Origin: an uncultured Alistipes sp.
GTDB lineage: Bacteria; Bacteroidota; Bacteroidia; Bacteroidales; Rikenellaceae
Length of the DNA: 28,099 nt
Reading direction: 5' to 3'
Assembly: GCA_900549685.1 (NCBI GenBank)
Contig: UROX01000011.1
Location: 1-28,099, forward strand
The notes below the pieces were generated by a model. That model made no database searches, was not told the DNA's origin, and saw nothing but the letters and a program-made list of their open reading frames with translations. Below are positions 1 to 8,393 of this stretch, piece by piece; position 1 is the first letter of the stretch, and each line of letters starts with the position of its first letter. The position numbers and the translations under genes are program-made.

Positions 1-1482
1 AAGCAACTGGTCGAACTGAACAAGGAAAAATGCAAGACGGGATTCGCCGTCGGAGACATCTATCTGGGGAAGGTCCGTAAGATCATGCCCGGCCTCAACG
101 CCGCATTCGTCAATATCGGATACGAAAAAGACGCCTTCATCCACTATCTCGATCTGGGTCCCCAGTTCACGACGCTGCATAAACTGGTCGGAGCTCTGAC
201 CGCCAACAAAAAAGCCCCCAAATTCGAAAACCTGCGTCTCGACAAGGCGATGGGCAAGAGCGGTAAACTCTCGGGGTTTATCGCCGGAGGCCAGCCCATT
301 CTGGTCCAAATCGCCAAAGAGGCCATCTCGACCAAAGGTCCGCGACTGACGTCCGACATCTCGCTGGCCGGACGCAACGTCGTTCTGATTCCTTTCTCCA
401 ACAAAATATCGATCTCCCAGAAAATCCGCTCCAACGAAGAGCGCAACCGCCTCAAGCGGATCGCTTCGGCCGTACTGCCCAAAAACTACGGCGTCATCAT
501 CCGCACGGCCGCCATGGGCCAACAGAACGAAGATATCGAACACGACATACTCTCGCTGGTCCGCCGGTGGGAGAAAGTACTGGAGGGTCTGCGGGGCGAG
601 ACCGCCCCGGCCTTGATTCTCAATGAAGAGAACCGCACCACCACCATCATACGCGACCTGCTGAACGGCTCGTTCAGCAGCATTTACGTAGACGACCAGA
701 GCGTATACGAAGAAATCAGAGAATACATCCGCGTCATCGCGCCGGACAAAGAAAAGATCGTCAAACTCTACAAGGGCAGCGTCCCCATTTTCGACAACTT
801 CGACGTGTCGAAGCAGATCATGTCGCTGTTCAGCAAATACGTATCGCTCAAAAAGGGCGCCTACCTGATTATCGAACATACCGAGGCCCTGCATGTCGTG
901 GACGTCAATAGCGGCAACCGGGCCAAGGTGGACAACGACCAGGAGCGGACGGCGATGGACGTCAATCTGGCCGCCGCAGCCGAAATCGCACGCCAGCTCC
1001 GGCTCCGGGACATGGGCGGGATCATCGTGATCGACTTCATCGACCTGCACAAGAGCGAGAACCGCACGGCGCTGGTCGAGAAAATGCGCGAGCTGATGTC
1101 CGGCGACCGGGCCAAACACACCATCCTGCCGCTGTCGAAATTCGGCCTGATGCAGATCACGCGTCAGCGGGTACGACCCGAAACGCACATCGACGTCCGG
1201 GAAACCTGCCCCGCCTGCCACGGCACGGGCAAGGTGGCGCCCGCCGTGCTGCTCGACGACCAGATCGAGAAGCAGATCGCCTATTTCGTCAAGGAGAAAA
1301 ACGAACGCAGCATCAAATTGCGCGTCAGCCCGGTCGTAGCCGCTTTCCTCCGCAAGGGATTCCCTTCGCTCCGGCTGCGGTGGATGTTCAAATACCGCTG
1401 TCGGCTGCGCATCGTCGAGAACAACAACACCGGCATCGTCGAGACCCGCTTTTTCAACCGGAACGACGAAGAACTGCTCTAA
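1..1482 (+). CDS. rng: Ribonuclease G (RNase E/G family), 5'-truncated by window edge
   Basis: Endoribonuclease of the RNase E/G family, which cleaves single-stranded AU-rich RNA in rRNA maturation and mRNA decay in the cytoplasm. The frame is open from base 1. The visible protein starts inside the S1 RNA-binding domain (GDIYLGKVRKIMPGLNAAFVNIG), so roughly 25 N-terminal residues lie outside the window. The catalytic DNase I-like part is intact: the two Mg-binding aspartates sit in VDVNSGN (codon at 901) and in GGIIVIDFIDL (codon at 1033). The CPACHGTG motif (Cys codons at 1207 and 1216) is the Zn-link that dimerises this family. There is no long RNase E-type C-terminal scaffold, so RNase G is the better name. 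The stop is 6 bases before mfd, which suggests co-transcription. Confidence 0.93.
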   Translation, partial: KQLVELNKEKCKTGFAVGDIYLGKVRKIMPGLNAAFVNIGYEKDAFIHYLDLGPQFTTLHKLVGALTANKKAPKFENLRLDKAMGKSGKLSGFIAGGQPILVQIAKEAISTKGPRLTSDISLAGRNVVLIPFSNKISISQKIRSNEERNRLKRIASAVLPKNYGVIIRTAAMGQQNEDIEHDILSLVRRWEKVLEGLRGETAPALILNEENRTTTIIRDLLNGSFSSIYVDDQSVYEEIREYIRVIAPDKEKIVKLYKGSVPIFDNFDVSKQIMSLFSKYVSLKKGAYLIIEHTEALHVVDVNSGNRAKVDNDQERTAMDVNLAAAAEIARQLRLRDMGGIIVIDFIDLHKSENRTALVEKMRELMSGDRAKHTILPLSKFGLMQITRQRVRPETHIDVRETCPACHGTGKVAPAVLLDDQIEKQIAYFVKEKNERSIKLRVSPVVAAFLRKGFPSLRLRWMFKYRCRLRIVENNNTGIVETRFFNRNDEELL

Positions 1483-1488
1483 CCGACC

Positions 1489-4400
1489 ATGACGCCGTCC
1501 GAACTGCAGCGACTTATCATCGACCGGGACGCTTTCCGGCAACTCACCGGAAACATCCGCCCGGGAGCGACCGTGGAGCTGGCCTCGCTCTGCGGCTCGG
1601 CGCTGGCGCTGACGGCTGCCGGCGTCGCAGCCCGCGCAGGCGGCGTGCATGTGTTCGTCATGGAAGACAAGGACGCGGCGGGGTATCTGTACAACGACCT
1701 TTACGAACTGACCGGGGAAGAAGACAAACCGCTCTTCTTCCCGACCGGTTACAAACGCTCGATCCAGTACGGACAGGAGGACCCCTCGGGTATCGTACAG
1801 CGCACGGCAGCGCTCAACGCGCTCAGAAGCGGCAGCGGGCGGACGCTGCTGTTGTGTACCTATCCCGAAGCGATCGCCGAGAAGGTGGTGGACCGGGAGA
1901 GGCTCGGCAAAAGCATCCTGACGCTCCGCAGCGGCGACGCGCTGTCCATATCGTTCGTCGAGGAGGTGCTCGTCGAGAACCGGTTCGAGCGGGTGGACTT
2001 CGTCTACGAACCGGGGCAGTATTCTGTCCGCGGCGGCATCGTGGACATCTTCTCCTACTCGGACAACAGACCCTGCCGGATCGACTTTTTCGGCGACGAG
2101 ATCGACTCCATCCGTCCGTTCGACATTTCGACGCAGCTCTCGACGGGACGGATCGACAAGACGGAAATCGTCCCGAACCTCAAAGACGTGGGACAACCCG
2201 AAAGCCGAGTATCGTTCGCCCGTTTCGCGGGACAAGCCACCTACTGGATCGCCGACGGCGAGCACACGCTCAAACGGCTCGACGACATCCGTACCAAAAT
2301 ACTGGGCGAGCTGGACGAACCCTCGCGGATCGACGCGCTGGTCACCAGCCGCCGGAGCTTCGTGGACGACACCCGTGAGAGCGCTTTCGTCCTGCTGCGC
2401 GACAACATCCGCGAGCGGCCTTCCGAACGCAAGATCGCGTTCGAGACATCGCCGCAGCCGCAGTTCAACAAAAAATTCGAGCTGCTGGCCGAAGACATCC
2501 GGGCCAACCGGGAACGGGGCTACGAAACCTGTCTGCTCTCGGCCAACAAGGCCCAGATCGAACGGCTGTCGAACATCTTCAACTCGATCGGCGAGAAGAA
2601 CGTCGCGTTCGATTCGGTTCCGCTCACCCTGCACGCCGGATTCATCGACCACGCGGCCAAACGATGCTGCTACACCGACCACCAGATCTTCGACCGGCAC
2701 CAGCGCTACCGCATCCGCGGCGAGATAGACCGTAGCGAAAGTCTGACGATACAGGAACTCAACTCACTCAAAATAGGCGACTACGTCGTGCACATCGACC
2801 ACGGGGTAGGGCGGTTCGGAGGTCTCACGCGGACGGTCGAGAACGGGAAAATACACGAGGCGATCAAACTCGTCTACCGCGACGGCGACGTGCTGCTGGT
2901 CAATGTCCACGCCCTGCACCGCATCTCGAAATACAAGGACAAGGACAGCGAGCCGCCCAAAATATACAAACTCGGCTCGGGCGCATGGCAGCGCATGAAG
3001 CTCAACACGAAAAAGGCCGTCAAGGACATCGCCCGCGAACTCATCGCGCTCTATGCCCGCCGGAAAGCCAGCGAGGGCTTCGCCTTTTCGCCCGACAGCT
3101 ACATGCAGCACGAGCTGGAAGCGTCGTTCATCTACGAGGACACGCCCGACCAGCAGACGGCCACGCAGCTCGTCAAGCAGGACATGGAGAGCCGCACGCC
3201 GATGGACCGGCTGGTGTGCGGCGACGTGGGCTTCGGCAAGACGGAAATTGCCGTCCGGGCCGCCTTCAAGGCCGTGACCGACTCCAAACAGGTGGCCGTA
3301 CTGGTTCCCACGACGATCCTCGCCCTGCAACATTACCGCACGTTCAACGAACGGCTCAAAGATTTCCCGGTCCGCATCGAGCATCTCAGCCGGGCCAAAA
3401 GCGCCAAAGAGACGCGGCAGATCCTCGAAGAGGTCGCCGAAGGCAAGATCGACATTCTCGTCGGCACACACAAGATACTGGGCAAAAGCGTCAAATACAA
3501 GGACCTCGGCCTGTTGATCATCGACGAGGAACAGAAGTTCGGCGTGGCGGCCAAAGAAAAGTTGCGCCAGCTCAAAGCCAATATCGACACGCTCACGCTG
3601 ACGGCCACCCCCATTCCGCGGACGCTGCAATTCTCGCTGATGGGTTCGCGCGACCTGTCGGTCATCACCACGCCGCCGCCCAACCGCCAGCCCGTGGCCA
3701 CCGAAAGCCATCTGTTCGACGAAGAGATCATCCGCGAAGCCATCGAATACGAACTGGCCCGCAACGGCCAGGTCTACTTCGTACACAACCGCATCGAGAC
3801 GATCGGCGAGATCGAAGCCATGATCCGCAGACTCTGCCCCACGGCCCGCACCGCCGTCGGACACGGACGCATGGACGCCCGGGAGATGGAAAACCTGATG
3901 ATGGATTTCATCTACGGCGAATTCGATGTGCTGATCGCCACATCGATCATCGAATCGGGCGTGGACGTGCCCAACGCCAATACGATCATCATCGACCGGG
4001 CGCAGAATTTCGGACTCAGCGACCTCCACCAGCTGCGAGGCCGCGTGGGCCGCTCGAACCGCAAGGCGTTCTGCTACCTGCTGACCCCGCCCGACGAAAC
4101 GCTGTCGTCCGACGCACGGCGACGTCTGCGGGCCATCGAAGAATTTTCGGACCTCGGCTCGGGATTCAACATCGCCATGCAGGACCTCGACATCCGGGGC
4201 GCGGGCAACCTGCTCGGCGGCGAACAGAGCGGATTTATCGCCGACATCGGTTTCGAGACGTACCAGAAAATCCTCAACGAGGCCATCGCCGAACTCCGCG
4301 AGGAAGAGTGCGCCCGGACGGGAAACGCTCCGGATACCGCCTCCGGCCTTCCGGCACAACTCACGGGAGCGGCCTTCCTCTCCGACTGCCAGATCGAAAC

Positions 4401-4851
4401 CGACCGGGAAGCCTTCCTGCCCGACGATTACGTGGGCAGCAGCGCCGAGAAGATACGGCTTTACCGCGAACTCGACGGGCTGGCCGACGAGGAAAAGCTG
4501 TCGGTCTTCGAGGCCAACCTGACGGACCGTTTCGGCCCTGTGCCTGCACCGACCCGCGAACTGTTCGACGTGGTGAGGATGAGACGGCTGTGCATCGCGC
4601 TGGGCTTCGAGAAAGCGATCGTCAAAAACGGCATTCTGATTCTCAAATTCATTGAAGACCAGAACTCTCCGTATTACAAAAGCGAACTGTTCGGCCGGCT
4701 GCTCCGCATCGCCACGCGCGAAGGCAGCAAATTTATTTTCAGACAGAACAATAATAAGCTCTCCGTCGTAGTTAGAAACATTGGAAACATAGCCGAAGCT
4801 ACGGCCGTACTGCGCCAGCTGGAAGAGAAAACGAAAACCGGAACCGCCTGA
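1489..4851 (+). CDS. mfd: Transcription-repair coupling factor Mfd
   Basis: ATP-dependent translocase that removes RNA polymerase stalled at DNA lesions and recruits UvrA. At 1120 residues it is near the usual family length. Domains in order: UvrB-like N-terminal region (about 1-350, with GQYSVRGGIVDIF near 178); CarD-like RNA polymerase interaction domain (about 424-490, IGDYVVHIDHGVGRF); superfamily 2 helicase core with Walker A GDVGFGKTE (578-586), DEEQ box (679-682) and TATPIPRTL motif III (705-713); a second RecA lobe with the QLRGRVGRS motif; and the C-terminal TRCF domain (about 970-1080). It begins 6 bases after the rng stop. The last ~100 bases of the gene are unusually AT-rich for this window, but I found no consensus promoter there. 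Confidence 0.97.
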   Translation: MTPSELQRLIIDRDAFRQLTGNIRPGATVELASLCGSALALTAAGVAARAGGVHVFVMEDKDAAGYLYNDLYELTGEEDKPLFFPTGYKRSIQYGQEDPSGIVQRTAALNALRSGSGRTLLLCTYPEAIAEKVVDRERLGKSILTLRSGDALSISFVEEVLVENRFERVDFVYEPGQYSVRGGIVDIFSYSDNRPCRIDFFGDEIDSIRPFDISTQLSTGRIDKTEIVPNLKDVGQPESRVSFARFAGQATYWIADGEHTLKRLDDIRTKILGELDEPSRIDALVTSRRSFVDDTRESAFVLLRDNIRERPSERKIAFETSPQPQFNKKFELLAEDIRANRERGYETCLLSANKAQIERLSNIFNSIGEKNVAFDSVPLTLHAGFIDHAAKRCCYTDHQIFDRHQRYRIRGEIDRSESLTIQELNSLKIGDYVVHIDHGVGRFGGLTRTVENGKIHEAIKLVYRDGDVLLVNVHALHRISKYKDKDSEPPKIYKLGSGAWQRMKLNTKKAVKDIARELIALYARRKASEGFAFSPDSYMQHELEASFIYEDTPDQQTATQLVKQDMESRTPMDRLVCGDVGFGKTEIAVRAAFKAVTDSKQVAVLVPTTILALQHYRTFNERLKDFPVRIEHLSRAKSAKETRQILEEVAEGKIDILVGTHKILGKSVKYKDLGLLIIDEEQKFGVAAKEKLRQLKANIDTLTLTATPIPRTLQFSLMGSRDLSVITTPPPNRQPVATESHLFDEEIIREAIEYELARNGQVYFVHNRIETIGEIEAMIRRLCPTARTAVGHGRMDAREMENLMMDFIYGEFDVLIATSIIESGVDVPNANTIIIDRAQNFGLSDLHQLRGRVGRSNRKAFCYLLTPPDETLSSDARRRLRAIEEFSDLGSGFNIAMQDLDIRGAGNLLGGEQSGFIADIGFETYQKILNEAIAELREEECARTGNAPDTASGLPAQLTGAAFLSDCQIETDREAFLPDDYVGSSAEKIRLYRELDGLADEEKLSVFEANLTDRFGPVPAPTRELFDVVRMRRLCIALGFEKAIVKNGILILKFIEDQNSPYYKSELFGRLLRIATREGSKFIFRQNNNKLSVVVRNIGNIAEATAVLRQLEEKTKTGTA

Positions 4852-4932
4852 TCCTCCGTTCCCGGAACACGGGCATGCGACGGGACCTGCCGTTTCGGCC
4901 GACACGCTCTTCCTCCGCCAAATTTCGCGACC

Positions 4933-5673
4933 ATGAACCTCGCCATCGACATCGGAAACACACGGGCCAAACTGACCCCGATCGACAGGGGGCAGGCGAT
5001 CGATTCCCTTCAAATCGACCTGGAAGCCTTCGACATACCCTGTCTCGAGACATTGCTCGCAGCCTATCCGACAATCGATGCGGCCATCGCGGTCTCTTCG
5101 TCGGGTCCCCACGAACGGATCGAGACGTGGCTCGCGGAACGGATGCGCCGCTTCATCCGATTCGACAGCAGCGTTCCCGTCCCGATCGCAAACCGCTACG
5201 CCACGCCCGAAACGCTGGGCGCCGACCGACTCGCCGCCGCCGTGGGCGCGGCCACCCTGTACCCGTCCCGCGACGTGCTGATCGTCGATTTCGGAACGGC
5301 CATCACCTTCGACCTCGTCTCGGCGAAAGGCGAATTTCTCGGCGGCAACATCTCGCCCGGCGCCACCACTCGCTTTCGGGCGCTCCACCGTTTCACCCGC
5401 AGTCTGCCGCTGTGCTCGCTGGACGAGGAAATCCCGGCCGGCCGGCTGGGCGATTCGTCGCGGAGCGCCATCGTGAACGGCGTGGCGAACGGCATCGTTT
5501 ATGAAGTCGAGGGATACATCCGCGACCTGGAGAAAAAATACGACGGCCTGCTGACCATTTTCACCGGAGGCGAAAGTAATTTTTTTGCCGAACGATTAAA
5601 AAATACGATATTTGCAACCTATGACCTCGTGGCGTACGGTCTGAACCGAATTTTAGAATACAATGCGAAATAG
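4933..5673 (+). CDS. coaX: Type III pantothenate kinase
   Basis: Phosphorylates pantothenate, the first step of coenzyme A synthesis. Three ASKHA-fold signatures are visible in the 246-residue protein: the N-terminal phosphate loop DIGNTRAKL (6-14), GADRLAA (96-102) and the VDFGTAITFD segment (118-127), where type III enzymes carry the second phosphate motif. Length and motif order fit CoaX and exclude the unrelated CoaA and PanK-II types. It starts 81 bases after mfd with no obvious promoter of its own. Its last codons overlap the start of the next gene by 11 bases. The 3' end (about 5575-5665) turns AT-rich and carries a candidate internal promoter. Confidence 0.94.
   Translation: MNLAIDIGNTRAKLTPIDRGQAIDSLQIDLEAFDIPCLETLLAAYPTIDAAIAVSSSGPHERIETWLAERMRRFIRFDSSVPVPIANRYATPETLGADRLAAAVGAATLYPSRDVLIVDFGTAITFDLVSAKGEFLGGNISPGATTRFRALHRFTRSLPLCSLDEEIPAGRLGDSSRSAIVNGVANGIVYEVEGYIRDLEKKYDGLLTIFTGGESNFFAERLKNTIFATYDLVAYGLNRILEYNAK
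5584..5614 (+). promoter_or_regulatory. Candidate internal promoter for the outer-membrane barrel gene
   Basis: Inside the 3' end of coaX. A TTTG at 5584-5587 is followed after 19 bases by GATATTTG (5607-5614), one mismatch from the Bacteroidetes -7 box TAnnTTTG. The region is markedly AT-rich against its surroundings. It would give a leader of about 40 nt before the ATG at 5663. Inferred from pattern only. Confidence 0.4.
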
Positions 5674-6991
5674 CAAGCCAATCATCCGATTCGCCCTGAC
5701 ACTGCTGCTGGCACTGCCTGTCGCGTTGCAGGCGCAGAACAGCAGCCTCAATGCATTCTCTCCCTACACGTTCTACGGGATAGGCGATTTCCACACGCAG
5801 GGTCCCGCCTTCATGCGTTCGATGGGCGGCGCCGGTATCGGCTTCCGCAACGCACTGAAAATAAATTACCTCAACCCGGCATCGTACAGCATTCTGCGCC
5901 AGAAAACGTTTCTGTTCAACGTCGGACTCGAGGGCAACAACGTCTATTCGAAAACGTCCTCGGCCCGGACGAGCCACAACTCGTTCAACGTAAGAGACCT
6001 CGCTATCGCCCTGCCTTTGGGCAAAAGCATCGGCATCGGAGTAAGCGTGACCCCTCTCAGCAGCGTAGGCTATCACGTACAGATGAGCGAAACCGACCCG
6101 GAATATCTGGCCGCCGACAAATACGTCATCTACAACTATACGGGCGAAGGCGACGTCACGCAAGCCAAACTGGGGCTGGGTCTGCTGACCTTCAAACGCC
6201 TCTCGCTGGGAGCCGACCTGATCTACTACCACGGGCGTATCTCGCGCAGTTACACCACATCCATCACCCCGATCCTCTCGTCGGGCAGTTCGTACAACAG
6301 CGTGATGGGACAGGCCACCGAAACCATTTCGAGGATCGGGATGAACTTCGGCATGCAGTATGACTTGATTCTCAACGAAGACCGCATCCTCACCTTCGGG
6401 GCGACCTACCGGCCGCGGCTGAACCTGAAACCCGAGTCGCAGGACAGGATCTACACGGGAGGCATCGATGCCGACACGATCTTGTATTCCAACGGTAAAA
6501 AAGATTTCGTCCTCCCCGGTACGCTGACGACCGGTCTGTCGTACCAGACGATGAAAATCGGCATCGCGCTCGACTATTCGTGGGAACAATGGACGGGCAG
6601 CAACCCGACCGACCTGACGAACGACATCGTGTTCAAAAACAATCATTTTGTCAAGGCCGGATTCCAGATCACGCCCAACCCGATCGACATCCGCCACCCG
6701 CTCAACCGCTGGAGCTACCGCGTCGGCGTCCGCTTCAACGACTATTACATGCGTATCAACGACCGAAAGATCAACGATCTGGCGATCACCGCCGGGGTCG
6801 GGATTCCGCTCCGTATCCAGGGAATGAGTGCCGTCAATGTCGGACTCGAATGGGGCCGGCGGGGCACGACCGCCTCGGGCATGATCGGAACGCGCCAGTT
6901 CCAGATGGTCCGCGAAAATTACGTCAAACTGTCGATCGGCCTGAGTCTCTTCGGCGAAGACGACTGGTTCAAACGTTTCAAATACCAATAA
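5663..6991 (+). CDS. Uncharacterised outer-membrane beta-barrel protein
   Basis: A 442-residue exported protein. Residues 1-25 form a classical signal peptide (basic start, hydrophobic core ALTLLLALPVAL, cleavage after LQAQ). The mature part has alternating aromatic/polar strands typical of a porin-like barrel, and the early SPYTFYGIGD and SMGGAGIGFRNALKINYLNPASY segments resemble FadL-like and related Bacteroidetes outer-membrane proteins. I cannot name a substrate. The start codon overlaps the coaX stop, so translation is probably coupled, although a candidate promoter sits in coaX. It is followed after 31 bases by the LptC-like gene, which places it in an envelope-biogenesis context. A role linked to lipopolysaccharide export or lipid transport is a guess from position. 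Confidence 0.8.
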   Translation: MRNSKPIIRFALTLLLALPVALQAQNSSLNAFSPYTFYGIGDFHTQGPAFMRSMGGAGIGFRNALKINYLNPASYSILRQKTFLFNVGLEGNNVYSKTSSARTSHNSFNVRDLAIALPLGKSIGIGVSVTPLSSVGYHVQMSETDPEYLAADKYVIYNYTGEGDVTQAKLGLGLLTFKRLSLGADLIYYHGRISRSYTTSITPILSSGSSYNSVMGQATETISRIGMNFGMQYDLILNEDRILTFGATYRPRLNLKPESQDRIYTGGIDADTILYSNGKKDFVLPGTLTTGLSYQTMKIGIALDYSWEQWTGSNPTDLTNDIVFKNNHFVKAGFQITPNPIDIRHPLNRWSYRVGVRFNDYYMRINDRKINDLAITAGVGIPLRIQGMSAVNVGLEWGRRGTTASGMIGTRQFQMVRENYVKLSIGLSLFGEDDWFKRFKYQ

Positions 6992-7022
6992 CCGACCGTT
7001 CCGCGGCGGCAGGATAATCTCC

Positions 7023-7853
7023 GTGAACAGTTTCCTCCGACATATCGCCCGAACGGCGTTTCTGCTGGCAGTCTGCACAGGACCGCTGCTCTCCTGCGGC
7101 GACGGGAAAACCTCGTCCGGCGACGGAGACACGCGCAACATGATGACCCAGCAGAGCGAGAATCTGACGATCATCCATTCCCGCAACGGCAATATTACCT
7201 ACCGGTTCACGACCCCGCTGCTCGAACGATACGAGAATGCGCAGGAACCCTATACGGAATTCCGCAAAGGCATCCACATCGAACGATACAACGACTCGAC
7301 CCACATGATCGAGGCCACGCTGACGGCCAATTACGCCATCTGGCTCGAGAAACAGGAGCTTTGGGAAGCTAAAGGCAACGTCGTGGGCAACAACGCCGAC
7401 GGCAACCAGCTCGAAACCGAACAGCTGTTCTGGGACCAGAAAGCCAAGCGGGTCTATTCCAACGTCGATTCCAAAATCACGCAAAACAGCGACGTGATTT
7501 ACGGCGACGGATTCGAATCGGACGACCGGTTCGAAGAGTTCGTCGTCCGCAAGCCCAAAGGCAAAGTCACGGTCGATACGACCCCGAACTCCCCTTCCGA
7601 CTCGACCGGAACCGAAAGCGCACCCGCGGCCGGACCGAAATCGGAGACTCCGCCGTCCGCTCCGGCCGCCGACCATCCCGTCATCCGCGAAGGAGAAGCC
7701 GTGGCCCGTCCCAAACCGTCTCCGCGCGTGAGACGGCCGAGCGCCTCCTCGCAGCAACCCGTCGAAATGCAGAAAGAGGTCCCGCCCGCCGACAGAGCAC
7801 GGCTCCGGCTCGATTCCCAGCCGACCGACGAGGCCGCCGAAAAGGCCGACTGA
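7023..7853 (+). CDS. lptC: LptC-like LPS export lipoprotein with long disordered tail
   Basis: Periplasmic component of the Lpt bridge, which moves lipopolysaccharide from the inner-membrane LptBFG transporter toward LptA. The GTG start at 7023 gives a lipoprotein signal with lipobox LLSC (Cys25). Residues about 40-180 show the repeating beta-strand pattern of the LptC/OstA family (TANYAIWLEKQELWEAKGNVVGNNADGNQLETEQLFWDQK is typical and lies near 100-140). From about residue 186 to 276 the protein is a Pro/Ser/Ala/Glu-rich tail with no recognisable domain, which most LptC proteins lack. It lies 31 bases after the barrel gene. The family assignment is good; which Lpt partners it contacts is inferred from the family. 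Confidence 0.82.
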   Translation: MNSFLRHIARTAFLLAVCTGPLLSCGDGKTSSGDGDTRNMMTQQSENLTIIHSRNGNITYRFTTPLLERYENAQEPYTEFRKGIHIERYNDSTHMIEATLTANYAIWLEKQELWEAKGNVVGNNADGNQLETEQLFWDQKAKRVYSNVDSKITQNSDVIYGDGFESDDRFEEFVVRKPKGKVTVDTTPNSPSDSTGTESAPAAGPKSETPPSAPAADHPVIREGEAVARPKPSPRVRRPSASSQQPVEMQKEVPPADRARLRLDSQPTDEAAEKAD

Positions 7854-8309
7854 TCCGCCCCGCGCACCGATCCCCGAACGCCACCCGGTTCCGTCCCGAC
7901 AGACAGCCCTGCCGCTCCCGACCGTCGCATCCTCTTCGAAATTCCCGGCCAAAGTGCGGCAGAGCCAACTGCAACGACACGAAGACCGGAGTACGCCTTT
8001 CGGTCGAACAGCATCGCAACGGAAAGACGGAAAGCATGTCGCCGACACTCCCGTTGCATCCGAAACGATTCCGGCAACGGTTCCGCCCACCCTGCGGCAA
8101 TCTTCGCAATACTTCGGCCGGGCCGCACGGAACCGTCGTACGACCGATCTTTCGCGATGACAACATTCTTATGTTCCGAAGGGCATTTCTCCATCTTGCG
8201 AACTTTGCCCCGCAAGGCGGACGAGGGAAGACGGGTTCGACCCGGAACACGGTTGCGCAGACTGCGAGCGACGGCTGTCGAGAAAGGAAAATACGGACCT
8301 CGGTCGCCG

Positions 8310-8332
8310 TACATCGAAATATACAATTGCCT
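8310..8332 (+). repeat. Copy A of a dispersed 23-bp intergenic motif
   Basis: The core reads TACATCGAAATATAC followed by AATTGCCT. It is 20/23 identical to the segment at 19549-19571, and all three differences are transitions. Both copies are intergenic. Here it lies immediately upstream of the -7 box of the next gene. Confidence 0.45.
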
Positions 8333-8341
8333 TAATTTTTG

Positions 8342-8349
8342 TACCTTTG
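8342..8349 (+). promoter_or_regulatory. -7 box of probable promoter for the CNNM-type gene
   Basis: TACCTTTG is a perfect match to TAnnTTTG and lies 44 bases before the ATG at 8394. The base positions expected for the -33 TTTG (8318-8321) read AATA, so the -33 element is poor. Confidence 0.55.
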
Positions 8350-8393
8350 CCGCAACGGGCCGTCCCGCCAAACGATAACACGCTGCTTTTTTC

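Larger units (their letters stand above)
7854..8393. other. 540-bp intergenic region between lptC and the CNNM-type gene
   Basis: I see no gene here. The open frames on both strands have compositions that look like random GC-rich translation and match nothing I know. The only interpretable parts are a -7-type box near the right end (8342-8349) and a 23-base motif at 8310-8332 with a near copy at 19549-19571. Confidence 0.6.

Noticed and set aside
2985..4655. Open frame of 556 codons on the plus strand within mfd
   Set aside because: Arg/His/Pro-rich shadow in another frame of mfd.
2764..5388. Open frame of 874 codons on the minus strand antisense to mfd and coaX
   Set aside because: GC-rich codon bias of mfd on the plus strand leaves the antisense frame without stops. 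It has no domain, and mfd is unambiguous.
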